Below, piece by piece: positions 8,567 through 17,170 of a stretch of 64,000 nucleotides of DNA (position 1 is its first letter; the number at the start of each line of letters is the position of its first letter). The notes under the pieces were generated by a model. That model was given only the letters and a program-made list of their open reading frames with translations. It was not told the DNA's origin and ran no database searches. Origin of the DNA: Exiguobacterium indicum HHS 31 (GTDB taxonomy: Bacteria > Bacillota > Bacilli > Exiguobacteriales > Exiguobacteriaceae); NCBI RefSeq assembly GCF_001939065.1, contig NZ_MPSZ01000001.1:558001-622000 (forward strand), written 5' to 3'. The translations under genes and the position numbers were made by a program.

Positions 8567-9085
8567 ATGCGACAAGTCATTGTGTTACCGTATCAATCAG
8601 AATGGGCGAGTGAATACTCACGAGAAGCGGATCAGTTACGAGAGGTGTTCGGAGCACGTCTTAAGCAGATCCATCATATGGGAAGTACATCAGTTCCGGG
8701 ACTCGCTGCAAAACTGATCATCGATATCTTACCCGTCGTCGATACACTAGAGGGAATTGAGCAGTTCGACGGACGGATGGAAGCGCTCGGTTACGAAGCG
8801 AAGGGTGAATTCGGGATGCCGGGGCGTCGGTACTATCGAAAAGGTGGAGACGAACGGACGCATCACATCCATCTCTATGCGGCAGGAAATCCAGAAATCA
8901 TGCGTCATCTCGTCTTTCGGGATTACTTACGTACCCATCCAGAAGAAGCCGCTGCTTACGGAGCATTAAAGGAACAATTAGCAACGACATATCCGCTTGA
9001 TATCGAAGCCTATATCGCCGGCAAGGATGCGTTCGTCAAGGAACTCGAACACCGCGCAATCGCTTGGGGGAATGCACATGACTGA
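8567..9085 (+). CDS. GrpB family (UPF0157) protein
   Basis: A 172-residue protein of the GrpB/UPF0157 family, a nucleotidyltransferase-fold group with no settled function. The hallmark IHHMGSTSVPGLAAKLIIDILPVV is at about residues 35-58 (GS motif with a following Asp). The family ending is also present, with HIHLYAAGNPEIMRHLVFRDYLRTHPEEAAAYGALK. The start ATG at 8567 follows GAGAGGGGGAAACGACC. Its end overlaps the next gene (DinB) by 8 bases, so the two are translationally coupled. Confidence 0.85.
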   Translation: MRQVIVLPYQSEWASEYSREADQLREVFGARLKQIHHMGSTSVPGLAAKLIIDILPVVDTLEGIEQFDGRMEALGYEAKGEFGMPGRRYYRKGGDERTHHIHLYAAGNPEIMRHLVFRDYLRTHPEEAAAYGALKEQLATTYPLDIEAYIAGKDAFVKELEHRAIAWGNAHD

Positions 9086-9524
9086 CTGGGAACATGACCT
9101 CATCCGCCATGTCGGCGTTGGTGTGAAGACGTCGAAAGCGTTGTTTGAGAAGATCGAGGCGCAGGACTGGGACGCGCGACCAATCCACGGGAAACGGACC
9201 GTCGGTGAAGTCGCTGTCCATCTCGCTGTGTTACTTGAAGCCGATTTGATGATCGCAGAAGGGGCGACGGCTGAAGCAATGGAGGCGTTTTATGCGGAAC
9301 CGGTCCCACGCGATCAGTTACATGATCGAATCAATCGTGCGTTTTCTATCTATCAGAAGAAAGTCACGACTGGATTTACGACGCGTCCGACGTACTGGGG
9401 CGTTACCGACTCGATGAACGGCTGGGCAATCGAAGCAGCCGTGCATCTCTATCATCATCGATCCCAGTTATTTGATTACTTGAACATCCTTGGATACGAG
9501 CTAGAGATCTCGTTATTTGAATGA
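9078..9524 (+). CDS. DinB-like / DUF664-type four-helix bundle protein
   Basis: A 148-residue protein. The start is placed at the ATG at 9078 because the ribosome binding site TTGGGGG (9064-9070) is 7 bases away; an ATG at 9072 is too close to it. The sequence MTDWEHDLIRHVGVGVKTSKALFEKI...GKRTVGEVAVHLAVL...AIEAAVHLYHHRSQLFDYLNILG has the DinB-superfamily pattern of metal-ligand histidines (H in AVHLAVL, HLYHHRSQL). Members include thiol-dependent S-transferases and DNA-damage-inducible proteins; the substrate cannot be told. It overlaps grpB and is followed after 19 bases by an alpha/beta hydrolase, probably in the same transcript. Confidence 0.75.
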   Translation: MTDWEHDLIRHVGVGVKTSKALFEKIEAQDWDARPIHGKRTVGEVAVHLAVLLEADLMIAEGATAEAMEAFYAEPVPRDQLHDRINRAFSIYQKKVTTGFTTRPTYWGVTDSMNGWAIEAAVHLYHHRSQLFDYLNILGYELEISLFE

Positions 9525-9543
9525 ATGGAAGTAGGGGTAGTAT

Positions 9544-10428
9544 ATGGAATATATTGTTGAAACATCAGCCGGTCGTTTTGATACCCGGCTGACAGGAAGT
9601 GGGAACGTCACCTTCGTCCTTGATCACGGGATGATGTCGAATCGACATCAATGGGGCTGGCTACGAACTGAATTATTGAAGCGAGGGCGGGTCTTTGAAT
9701 ATTCACGTCTCGGGTATGGTCGGTCGAGTCGTGGCAAAAACAAACGACTCTTTACGCATCAAGCAGATGAGCTCGCGGACGTCTTACGGATGCTTCGTGT
9801 CGAAGGACCGTATGTCTTCATCGGACACTCGCTCGGCGCCTATATCTCTCTCGCAAGTGGACGATTGTTTGCAGACGAGACACGCGGCATCGTTTTGCTT
9901 GATCCGTCGCATCCCGATGTCGATGCAGCATTACCGAACTGGTACGAACGAACACAAGAGGAGTGGAATCGATTCCTCTATTTCCTTAGTCACGTCCGAC
10001 CGATCGCCTGGATGATTCCTGATCGTCTCGGCAAAAAGATGTTCAGTGTCTTACCGGAAGCCGATCAATTACCGATGTGGCGGCATTTTGCGGCACCTGG
10101 ACATTGGCGGGGAACACTCGACGAATGGCAAACGGTCGAGGAGAATAATCAGATGATTCTATCGTTGCTTGAAGACGTGACACAGCCGGTTCTCGTCCTG
10201 TCTGCTTCGAACTGGGTAGGGGGCATGCCGGAAAGTTGGTTGAATCCGGCATTGACCGAACAAATCAATACGGCTCACGCTGCGTTCGCCGATAGTTTAC
10301 CGAACGGGATGTATCACGTGATTGCGGACACGAATCATTACACGATTGCCGGGTTTTCACACGAGGCGGCAGAGCGAATCACGGATTTGATCGGGGTGAC
10401 ATGGGATTTACCGATTCAAAGTCAGTAG
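9544..10428 (+). CDS. Alpha/beta hydrolase
   Basis: A 294-residue alpha/beta-hydrolase-fold protein. DHGMMSNRHQWGW forms the oxyanion region. The nucleophile elbow GHSLGAY has the catalytic Ser at about residue 98. An Asp in VLLDPSHPD or the later LVLSASN strand, and the His in ADTNHYTIAGFSH, complete a plausible triad. There is no signal peptide, so it is cytosolic. It follows DinB by 19 bases with a weak ribosome binding site (AAGTAGGGG). The substrate is unknown. No clear terminator follows; instead a large palindromic element begins 8 bases after the stop. Confidence 0.85.
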   Translation: MEYIVETSAGRFDTRLTGSGNVTFVLDHGMMSNRHQWGWLRTELLKRGRVFEYSRLGYGRSSRGKNKRLFTHQADELADVLRMLRVEGPYVFIGHSLGAYISLASGRLFADETRGIVLLDPSHPDVDAALPNWYERTQEEWNRFLYFLSHVRPIAWMIPDRLGKKMFSVLPEADQLPMWRHFAAPGHWRGTLDEWQTVEENNQMILSLLEDVTQPVLVLSASNWVGGMPESWLNPALTEQINTAHAAFADSLPNGMYHVIADTNHYTIAGFSHEAAERITDLIGVTWDLPIQSQ

Positions 10429-10435
10429 TAAGGTT

Positions 10436-10556
10436 ACGTTTTTCGTTTCGCTCGAATCGTTTTTCTGGGACAAGCATCGCGCCGCTTCACTTTGTTGCAG
10501 GGTCGCTCCTGCTTGTATTTCCCTAAGAAGCGATTCCGAGCGAAAAAACGTTTTTT
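10436..10556. repeat. ~120-base imperfect palindrome
   Basis: The left arm (ACGTTTTTCGTTTCGCTCGA, ATCGTTTTTCTGGGACAAGCA) is nearly complementary to the right arm (TGCTTGTATTTCCCTAAGAA, GCGATTCCGAGCGAAAAAACG). A GC-rich centre contains CGCGCCGC and AGGGTCGCTCCT. It could act as the terminator of the preceding operon. A much shorter relative with the core TTTCCTGGGAAGTGATTTCG is at 19858-19900. Confidence 0.65.
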
Positions 10557-10578
10557 CTTGTACTTCGGAATATCTGAC

Positions 10579-10769
10579 GGAGCTGACTCTAAAGCGAGTA
10601 TCTACAAAGAATGACGCGTCACATGCCACTCCTACAGGAAAAAGCGCATTATGCGCTGTCAGAGACAAACAAGACCCGCTTTCCTGCTTAAATGAAGCAG
10701 GAAAACTGGCTTGTGTCTCGCCTGAGGAAACGGCGTGAGAAGATGCGTCATTTTTTTGGAGTCAGCCCC
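10579..10769 (-). repeat. Intergenic repeat, copy 1 (MITE-like, terminal inverted repeats)
   Basis: About 190 bases, bounded by GGAGCTGACTC and GGAGTCAGCCCC, which form a terminal inverted repeat. On the minus strand it is highly similar over its length to the element at 60588-60789. Shared blocks include CTCACGC..TTTCCTCAGGCG, AGACACAAGCC, the internal hairpin CCTGCTT..AAGCAGG, AGCGGGTCTTGTTTGTCTCT, GACAGCGCA..ATGCGC and TTTCCTGTAG. It has no coding potential that I would trust. Confidence 0.85.
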
Positions 10770-10865
10770 GTCTACTCCCTGAGTCGACACTTATCGGCTT
10801 TTTTTAGGGAACAAAATAAATCGAAATCATTACGATTGACGCCAGGTAAAAAGTCGGTTACTCTA

Positions 10866-10888
10866 TAAAACGTAACAATTACGTTTTA
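10866..10888. promoter_or_regulatory. Zur-box-like operator upstream of the COG0523 gene
   Basis: Two perfect 10-base arms, TAAAACGTAA and TTACGTTTTA, are separated by CAA. The site closely resembles the Bacillus Zur consensus (AAATCGTAAT-N-ATTACGATTT), with three differences. It ends within the ribosome binding site (TTTAGGAGA) and lies 8 bases before the start codon, so a bound repressor would block the gene directly. A second half-site-like CATTACGATT lies at about 10828-10837. Confidence 0.75.
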
Positions 10889-10896
10889 GGAGATGA

Positions 10897-12024
10897 ATGA
10901 TGATGCAACCGATATCGATCACCGTTTTATCTGGATATCTTGGATCCGGTAAAACGACACTATTGAACCATTTACTACATAATCGCGAAGGGCGCCGCCT
11001 CGCGATCATCGTCAACGACATGAGTGAGGTCAACATTGACGCGGCATTGATTGAGCAAGGCGGATTCTCGCGGACGGAAGAGTCGTTCGTCACACTTTCG
11101 AACGGGTGCATTTGCTGCACGTTACGTGACGATTTATTACTTGAAGTCAAACGCCTCGTCGACCAAGGCGATATTGACGGTATCGTCATCGAATCGAGTG
11201 GTATCTCGGAACCGATTCCGGTTGCCCAGACCTTCACGTACGAAGATCCGGACAGTGCCATCGACTTATCACAAGTCACGAAAATCAATGCGATGGTCAC
11301 GGTCATCGATGGGTACCGTTTCCTGAAGGACTTCGAGTCTGGTGAATCGTTGATTGAGCGGAAACAGGCCGTCGATGAGACAGACGTGCGTGAAGTCGTC
11401 GATCTACTCGTCGATCAAGTCGAGTTCGCGGACATCATCGTCTTGAATAAAGTCGATCGTCTGACACCGGAAGAACGCCATACCGTCATCGGCTATCTAA
11501 AGGCATTAAATCCAGTTGCCCGCTTGATTGAGACGACATATGGTCAAGTCGATCCGGCAGACATCTTAGACGTTGATCTATTTGATTTTGAACAAGCGGC
11601 AGCGAGTGCCGGTTGGATCCGTGAGTTGAATGCGGAAGAACATATTCCGGAAACGGAAGAGTACGGGATCAGTTCGTTCGTCTACAAGCGCGACGTGCCG
11701 TTCCATCCGGAGCGCTTGCTAGCCTTGATTGAAGACTGGCCGCAAGAAGTCGTCCGGGGCAAAGGCTTCTTGTTCCTTGCGACACGTCCTGAGATGGCAT
11801 TGCTGTTCCATCAGGCAGGATATGCGTCAAACATGGAATACGCTGGTCGTTTTGCATCAGATGAGGATCGACGGACCGAACTCGTCTTGATCGGTATCGG
11901 ACTGGAGCAAGAGAAGCTCGAAGCGCTATTCGATGCGTGTCTCGTCCGAGCAGACGAAACGGACTGGGCGTCATTGAATGATCCAATTCCTGGTCGCGAG
12001 ATGTACGAAGAAACATTTTTATAA
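10897..12024 (+). CDS. COG0523 (CobW/YciC/ZagA-like) metal-chaperone GTPase
   Basis: A 375-residue G3E GTPase. Visible features are the P-loop [18 protein letters not shown] (about 9-26), [11 protein letters not shown], the COG0523 metal-binding signature [14 protein letters not shown] (CxCC, about 68-81), [10 protein letters not shown] and the guanine-specificity motif VLNKVDRL. The C-terminal CobW_C domain ends with [19 protein letters not shown]. The Zur-box-like operator overlapping its ribosome binding site points to a zinc-starvation role, as for YciC/ZagA in Bacillus, which delivers zinc to GTP cyclohydrolase. There is no His-rich tail. Three consecutive ATGs (10897, 10900, 10903) make the exact start uncertain. 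A terminator follows 14 bases after the stop. Confidence 0.88.
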   Translation: MMMQPISITVLSGYLGSGKTTLLNHLLHNREGRRLAIIVNDMSEVNIDAALIEQGGFSRTEESFVTLSNGCICCTLRDDLLLEVKRLVDQGDIDGIVIESSGISEPIPVAQTFTYEDPDSAIDLSQVTKINAMVTVIDGYRFLKDFESGESLIERKQAVDETDVREVVDLLVDQVEFADIIVLNKVDRLTPEERHTVIGYLKALNPVARLIETTYGQVDPADILDVDLFDFEQAAASAGWIRELNAEEHIPETEEYGISSFVYKRDVPFHPERLLALIEDWPQEVVRGKGFLFLATRPEMALLFHQAGYASNMEYAGRFASDEDRRTELVLIGIGLEQEKLEALFDACLVRADETDWASLNDPIPGREMYEETFL

Positions 12025-12038
12025 GAGGTCAATCTTTT

Positions 12039-12069
12039 GAGAAACCGTATCTGCGGTTTCTCTTTTTTT
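12039..12069 (+). terminator. Terminator of the COG0523 gene
   Basis: The perfect stem GAGAAACCG/CGGTTTCTC with a 6-base loop is followed by TTTTTTT. Confidence 0.9.
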
Positions 12070-12136
12070 GTTATATTTTCATAGTGAATGGGGAAAGAAT
12101 ACTAGTGAAGGTATGTTAATTGAAGGAGGAAAATCT

Positions 12137-13660
12137 GTGCGCAACCGGATTTTACAATTCGCACTCGTATTTTTAGTCGCCGGTGGCATCATTTGGGGAC
12201 TATATCAACTCGGCTATTTATTTTACGTCTTAACGATTTCAGCGACGGTCGTGCCGCTCGCCGTCATCATGATCATTTTCATCGAGAACCGGACCGCAGA
12301 ATCAACGATCGCTTGGTTTCTCGTTCTAATTTTCTTACCGATTCTCGGAGTCATCATCTGGTTGATGTTCGGTCGGAATCCACGGCGTCGACGCCGGAAT
12401 CGTCGTTCGCATGATGAACGGAAATTGCTCAAGCAAGCGATTCGTCCAGTTCGGTCGCTTGCTGTCAGTGAGTTACCACCGAATCACTTGAAGCTTGCGA
12501 ACACGATTCGTAACTTCGGAGGTGGCGGGGTGGACGTTCATACAGCAAGTGACATCCTGACGAACGGGGAAGAGACGTTCCCGGCGATTCTTGACGCGAT
12601 TCGTCAAGCACAGCATCACGTCCACATCCAGTACTACATCTATCGGAATGATGAGACAGGTAAAGCAATCCGAGAAGCATTGATTGAGCGACTCGAAGCC
12701 GGTGTGACGGTTCGATTCATGTATGACGGACTCGGAAGCTATATGCTCGGTGAAAACTTCTTGCGTCCGCTACGCGACGCGGGAGCACATATCGCAGCCT
12801 ATGATCCAATCTCGAGCCCATTATTCATCTTCACGGCGAACTTCCGCAATCACCGGAAAATCGTCGTCGTTGATGGTAAGGTCGGTTTCACCGGTGGTTT
12901 GAACGTCGGGGATGAATACGACGGCAAGAGTAAGAAATTCGGCTTTTGGCGCGATACGCATCTGCGACTCGAAGGACGTGCCGTCAAGGAGTTACAAGCG
13001 ACGTTCCTCGACGACTGGATCTATGCTCAAATCGAATCGGACGACACATGGGAGACGTTTGCAGGGGATGAGTCAATCCACCAATACTTCCCGAAACATG
13101 ACGTGGCGTCCGACGGGGCGATTCAAATCGTCACGAGCGGACCGACGTCAAAGGATCCCGCGATTCGCAATGCCTTGATTGCCGCGATCATCGCGGCGCA
13201 ACGTTCGATCTGGATTGCGACACCGTACTTGATTCCGGACAATGAGACGATGACGTTACTCCGACTCGCAGCACGTGCCGGACTCGACGTCCGCATCCTG
13301 ACACCGGGAAAAGGCGATAGTTTTACGTCTTATTACGGCACCCGCTCCTACTTCGGACCACTCTTGAAGGATGGCGTCAAGATTTATACGTATAACCGTC
13401 ACTTCATCCATGCCAAACTGTTTCTCGTCGACGGGAAAATCGGTGCCGTCGGAACGGCAAACATGGATATTCGCAGTTTTGTCCTCAACTATGAACTGAT
13501 GGCGTTCTTGTACGACACAGAAAGTACGGAACAGCTCGAGCGTGACTTCATCGCTGATTTCGATGTCTCGATTCAGTTATCATCGAACGATTACGTCAAA
13601 CGTCCGCTTCGTTTCCGCATTTTTGAGTCGCTCTCGCGTTTGATTTCACCACTATTATGA
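12137..13660 (+). CDS. cls: Cardiolipin synthase
   Basis: A 507-residue phospholipase D-superfamily enzyme that condenses two phosphatidylglycerols into cardiolipin at the membrane. The start is the GTG at 12137, six bases behind AAGGAGGA; the open frame continues upstream but without a ribosome binding site. Two N-terminal transmembrane helices (about 5-50) and a third hydrophobic stretch (IAWFLVLIFLPILGVIIWLMFGRNP) precede a basic linker. The two HKD motifs are intact: FRNHRKIVVVDGKVGFTGGLN (about residue 240) and FIHAKLFLVDGKIGAVGTANMD (about 425). The length is typical of the Bacillus ClsA type. It is flanked by terminators, a single-gene unit. Confidence 0.93.
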   Translation: MRNRILQFALVFLVAGGIIWGLYQLGYLFYVLTISATVVPLAVIMIIFIENRTAESTIAWFLVLIFLPILGVIIWLMFGRNPRRRRRNRRSHDERKLLKQAIRPVRSLAVSELPPNHLKLANTIRNFGGGGVDVHTASDILTNGEETFPAILDAIRQAQHHVHIQYYIYRNDETGKAIREALIERLEAGVTVRFMYDGLGSYMLGENFLRPLRDAGAHIAAYDPISSPLFIFTANFRNHRKIVVVDGKVGFTGGLNVGDEYDGKSKKFGFWRDTHLRLEGRAVKELQATFLDDWIYAQIESDDTWETFAGDESIHQYFPKHDVASDGAIQIVTSGPTSKDPAIRNALIAAIIAAQRSIWIATPYLIPDNETMTLLRLAARAGLDVRILTPGKGDSFTSYYGTRSYFGPLLKDGVKIYTYNRHFIHAKLFLVDGKIGAVGTANMDIRSFVLNYELMAFLYDTESTEQLERDFIADFDVSIQLSSNDYVKRPLRFRIFESLSRLISPLL

Positions 13661-13663
13661 CGC

Positions 13664-13703
13664 AACGTCCCGCATCGATTTTCAGGTGCGGGACGTTTTT
13701 TTG
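13664..13703 (+). terminator. Terminator of cls
   Basis: The stem ACGTCCCGCA/TGCGGGACGT is followed by TTTTTTT. Confidence 0.9.
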
Positions 13704-13748
13704 GTTCATTCTTCCTTGAAGTGGGAACATGAACTCTTATACACTAGA

Positions 13749-13766
13749 TGTGTAATCGGTTGCACA
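13749..13766. promoter_or_regulatory. cre/LacI-type operator upstream of GH31 gene
   Basis: TGTGTAATCGGTTGCACA is an imperfect palindrome with the central CG typical of LacI-family sites. Its core TGTAATCGGTTGCA fits the CcpA cre consensus TGWAANCGNTNNCA. It begins just after a plausible promoter (TTGAAG around 13713, TACACT around 13737-13742), so binding would repress. It could be for CcpA or for a local LacI-type sugar regulator not encoded in the window. Confidence 0.65.
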
Positions 13767-13813
13767 CTACTTAGCCTGGAAGGAAGTGAAAGGGGCGCAA
13801 GTCCCGAACCCGT

Positions 13814-16189
13814 ATGCGAACAATTGATGAATCCCATTTCTACACGCGCGACATGAAACCACAAGCACGACCAGACGCCATCATCCAAGGAGATGTCTAC
13901 CGTTTCACGGTCTTGACGAGTCGCATGATCCGACTCGAGTACGCGGCGGATGGACAGTTCGAGGATCGACCGACCCAAACGGTCTTCAATCGCGATTTTC
14001 CGGTACCTGCTTACCGCATCGTCGAAAACGAGGAAGAATTGCAAATCATCACCGAGCACGTCCATCTGCATTATACGAAGGGACCGTTCGCTGCGAACAC
14101 ACTCTATATCGATGTCCTAGGGAACTTCAGTACCTACTACAGCCGCTATACGTTCGGCGGACCGCTCCGGACGTTAAAAGGAACGGCACGGACGCTTGAT
14201 CATGCGGACGGCGTCATCCCACTTGAAGAAGGGATTCTCTCCCGGCAAGGTTACGCGGCGATCGACGACTCGAACGCGTTCGTCCTGACGGAAGACCACT
14301 TCGTCGAACCGCGACGCTCCGGGACGCATGATATCTATTACTTCGGATACGGTCACGACTACAAACAGGCACTGCGTGACTTCTACCACCTGACAGGACC
14401 GACGCCGATGTTACCACGTCAGGTACTCGGCAACTGGTGGAGTCGCTACTGGCGTTATAGTGAGAAGGAATACAAGGATTTGATGACGCGCTTCAAGACA
14501 GAAGACATTCCGTTCTCGGTCAGTGTCATCGATATGGACTGGCACGTCACCGATATTCCGGAACGCTACGGAAGTGGGTGGACGGGCTACACGTGGAACC
14601 GTGATCTATTCCCGGATCCACGCGGATTCTTGCAATGGTTGAAGGACGACGACCGGATGGTCACGCTCAACTTGCACCCGGCGGACGGTGTGCGTGGGTT
14701 TGAAGAAGCCTACGAGGCGATGGCGGTCGCGATGGGCGTCGATCCCGAATCGGATGTCCGGATCCCGTTTGATTTCTCGGACCGGACGTTCATCGAGAAC
14801 TACTTTACGAAGCTGCATCATCCGCACGAGGCAGATGGCGTCGACTTCTGGTGGATCGACTGGCAACAGGGCGCGAACTCGAAGATGAAAGGGCTTGATC
14901 CGCTCTGGATGCTCAATCATTATCACGCGCTTGATATCGCTCGTGACGGCAATCGACCGTTGATTTTCTCGCGTTACGCGGGACCCGGAAGTCATCGTTA
15001 TCCGGTTGGTTTCTCAGGCGATACGATCATCTCGTGGGCATCACTTCAATTCCAGCCGTACTTCACGGCGACGGCGTCGAACATCGGTTATGGATGGTGG
15101 AGCCATGACATCGGGGGTCACCAACGCGGGGAGAAGGATGACGAGTTATCGACACGTTGGCTCCAGTACGGTGTCTTTAGTCCGATCATGCGCCTGCACA
15201 GTACGATGAGCATCTTCAACGGGAAAGAACCATGGCGTTATTCGACCGATGCGGCGAACGTCATGAAGAATTATTTACGACTCCGACACCAACTCGTGCC
15301 GTACATCTACACGATGAATGCCCGCAATCACTTTGACGGCTTGCCACTCGTCTCACCGATGTATTATGAGCATCCGGAAGACGATCAGGCATACAATGTC
15401 CCGAACCAGTTCTACTTCGGAACAGAACTGATCGTCGCGCCGATGGTCACACCAATGCACCGGAAACTGCATATGACTTCAACGACAGCGTGGTTACCAG
15501 AAGGGGAATGGTTTGATTTCTTCAATGGTCACCGGTACCGTGGCGGCAAACAGATCCGTCTGTTCCGTTACCTCGAAGATCAAGGCGTCCTCGCAAAAGC
15601 CGGTGCGATCGTTCCACTTGGTCGTCATCTCGAACAGTCGAATGCCCTGCATAATCCAGAGGATCTCGAAGTCGTCGTCTTCCCGGGAGCATCGAACCGG
15701 TTTACGTTATTTGAAGACGATAGCACGGGTGTTGCGCACCGTGATGGTGTCAACGTCGAGACGACGTTTGCGCTCGACTGGGGCGCACGTGAGTTGACGA
15801 TCGCGGCACCAACCGGACACCGTGACTTGCTACCGGAAAATCGCTCGATTACGTTGATCTTACGTGGAGTCCGTGAAGGTTACGTTCAGCGCGACGGAGA
15901 GAGTCTGACTGGCCACTATGATCATGCGACGCAGTCCCTTCGTGTCGAACTCGGTGAAGTGACCGATACGATCACGTTGTCGCTCCAAGTCGAGATCTCG
16001 ACGAACGAGAACAAGATGGACCGGTTGTATGCGTTCCTCGACCAAGCGGAAATCAGCTATGATTTGAAGGATCGTCTCTACCGTCTGCTGTCACAAAAAC
16101 TCGACCCGGTCAACATGATGCACCAGTTGCAAGCACTCGAACTCGAGAAGGATCTCGTCGACTGTCTGCTTGAGTTGATGTTGTCTTAA
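13814..16189 (+). CDS. GH31 family alpha-glucosidase/alpha-xylosidase-type hydrolase
   Basis: A 791-residue, apparently cytosolic glycoside hydrolase of family 31. An N-terminal beta-sandwich (about 20-230) precedes the TIM barrel starting near LGNWWSRYWRYSEKEYKDLM. The nucleophile region is VDFWWIDWQQGAN (Asp at about 347) and the acid/base region is RYPVGFSGDTIISW (Asp at about 402), followed by SNIGYGWWSHDIGGH. The last ~70 residues after the C-terminal beta domain form an unusual charged helical tail (KMDRLYAFLDQAEISYDL...). The only usable start is the ATG at 13814, because an in-frame TGA lies at 13787. Its ribosome binding site is weak or badly spaced (AAAGGGG about 20 bases upstream). 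The cre-like operator suggests control by sugar availability. Confidence 0.88.
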   Translation: MRTIDESHFYTRDMKPQARPDAIIQGDVYRFTVLTSRMIRLEYAADGQFEDRPTQTVFNRDFPVPAYRIVENEEELQIITEHVHLHYTKGPFAANTLYIDVLGNFSTYYSRYTFGGPLRTLKGTARTLDHADGVIPLEEGILSRQGYAAIDDSNAFVLTEDHFVEPRRSGTHDIYYFGYGHDYKQALRDFYHLTGPTPMLPRQVLGNWWSRYWRYSEKEYKDLMTRFKTEDIPFSVSVIDMDWHVTDIPERYGSGWTGYTWNRDLFPDPRGFLQWLKDDDRMVTLNLHPADGVRGFEEAYEAMAVAMGVDPESDVRIPFDFSDRTFIENYFTKLHHPHEADGVDFWWIDWQQGANSKMKGLDPLWMLNHYHALDIARDGNRPLIFSRYAGPGSHRYPVGFSGDTIISWASLQFQPYFTATASNIGYGWWSHDIGGHQRGEKDDELSTRWLQYGVFSPIMRLHSTMSIFNGKEPWRYSTDAANVMKNYLRLRHQLVPYIYTMNARNHFDGLPLVSPMYYEHPEDDQAYNVPNQFYFGTELIVAPMVTPMHRKLHMTSTTAWLPEGEWFDFFNGHRYRGGKQIRLFRYLEDQGVLAKAGAIVPLGRHLEQSNALHNPEDLEVVVFPGASNRFTLFEDDSTGVAHRDGVNVETTFALDWGARELTIAAPTGHRDLLPENRSITLILRGVREGYVQRDGESLTGHYDHATQSLRVELGEVTDTITLSLQVEISTNENKMDRLYAFLDQAEISYDLKDRLYRLLSQKLDPVNMMHQLQALELEKDLVDCLLELMLS

Positions 16190-16204
16190 ACGATTGGATA
16201 GACA

Positions 16205-16258
16205 TGCGAAAAAGCCAGTATTCGTCATCCGTATGGACGAGGAATACTGGCTTTTTGA
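16205..16258. terminator. Bidirectional terminator
   Basis: The arms AAAAAGCCAGTATT (16209-16222) and AATACTGGCTTTTT (16243-16256) lie between convergent genes and give a T run on either strand. Confidence 0.9.
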
Positions 16259-16264
16259 TTGAGG

Positions 16265-17065
16265 TCAGAACTCTTCGTCTACCGCTTCATCCATCCAAGA
16301 TAGTAAGTCTTCTGCATCGAAATCGTCACCTTTACTGAGGATCAAGGCTGTGACGTCATCTCGTTTCTGTTCTAATAACTCCGGGTTGTTCGTCAAGACT
16401 TCCATGAGGTAATACGCATACGAGCCAAGGAAATCAGGCTGATCGTTTCGTTCGATCAGTGTCATGAACGCTTCGATCAGTTCTTCCTGTTCTTCATCGA
16501 GAATCATCCAGTGGGAGTAGGCGAGGAGTTTTTCATTTTCGTCATCTCCACGGAGAATGTCCTTGATTTCAGGTAACGTCAGAAATACGACATCCGGCAT
16601 GACGACTTCCGGAACATCGCTACTCAGCTTCGTTAACCATTCGTCATAGGTCGTCGCGACGAAATGTGTTTCTGCGACAGAAATATCGAGGCACCAGACA
16701 GTCGGCTCGGCGGCTTCCGTGAAGTGGAAGTACCAAAAATAGCTACCTTCTCCTTCCGCGAACATCATGACGCTTCCCTCGACGTCCCATTCCCGGAGGA
16801 TCGACAATTCGTCTAGATACCGTTCGAATGTCAATGACGACATGGAGCGGAGTGGGAGATGCAATCCAGTTTCTTCGTCCGACCATGTATTCTCGAATTC
16901 GACCATCACGGCCATGGCTTCCGGAGCACCGCCGTTTTGTTCCCGGATTTGTTCGAGGTAACGGGCAGGGAGTCGACCGTTAACGGCTTGCTCGATTCGT
17001 TTAATGTCTGTTTCATTGACTGAAATCATCGTTTCTTCTTGTAACTCTTCATCCCAAAATGGCAT
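16265..17065 (-). CDS. SMI1/KNR4 (SUKH) family protein
   Basis: A 266-residue acidic cytosolic protein. The start is the ATG at 17065 behind AAGGAAGGTCATACG. Residues ~20-165 match the SMI1/KNR4 (SUKH-1-like) fold: an ETDIKRIEQAVNGRLPARYLEQIREQNGGAP start, then VEFENTW, the LREWDVEGSVMMFAEGEGSYFWYFHF core and a YDEWLTKL end. The remaining ~100 residues are Glu/Asp-rich helices. SUKH proteins are often immunity proteins of polymorphic toxins, but no toxin gene is adjacent, and many Bacillales carry stand-alone members of unknown role. A second SUKH protein lies at 35773. Confidence 0.75.
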   Translation of the reverse strand: MPFWDEELQEETMISVNETDIKRIEQAVNGRLPARYLEQIREQNGGAPEAMAVMVEFENTWSDEETGLHLPLRSMSSLTFERYLDELSILREWDVEGSVMMFAEGEGSYFWYFHFTEAAEPTVWCLDISVAETHFVATTYDEWLTKLSSDVPEVVMPDVVFLTLPEIKDILRGDDENEKLLAYSHWMILDEEQEELIEAFMTLIERNDQPDFLGSYAYYLMEVLTNNPELLEQKRDDVTALILSKGDDFDAEDLLSWMDEAVDEEF

Positions 17066-17132
17066 CGTATGACCTTCCTTGCTATGTAATATGTAGACCT
17101 TGATTATACGGGAAGCTGATGGAAAATGTTTC

Positions 17133-17165
17133 AAAAAAAGACCCTTTCCGTTATGGAAGGGTCTA
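17133..17165 (-). terminator. Terminator of the DUF1643-like gene
   Basis: Read on the minus strand, AGACCCTTCC/GGAAAGGGTC is followed by TTTTTTT. Confidence 0.85.
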
Positions 17166-17170
17166 TTGTG

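Noticed and set aside
10408-10668. 86-codon minus-strand open frame in the repeat block
   Set aside because: It is composed of the palindrome and repeat sequences and overlaps the hydrolase 3' end; no ribosome binding site.
13770-13813. Riboswitch in the leader of the GH31 gene
   Set aside because: The region is only about 45 bases and does not contain the conserved core of any riboswitch class I know.
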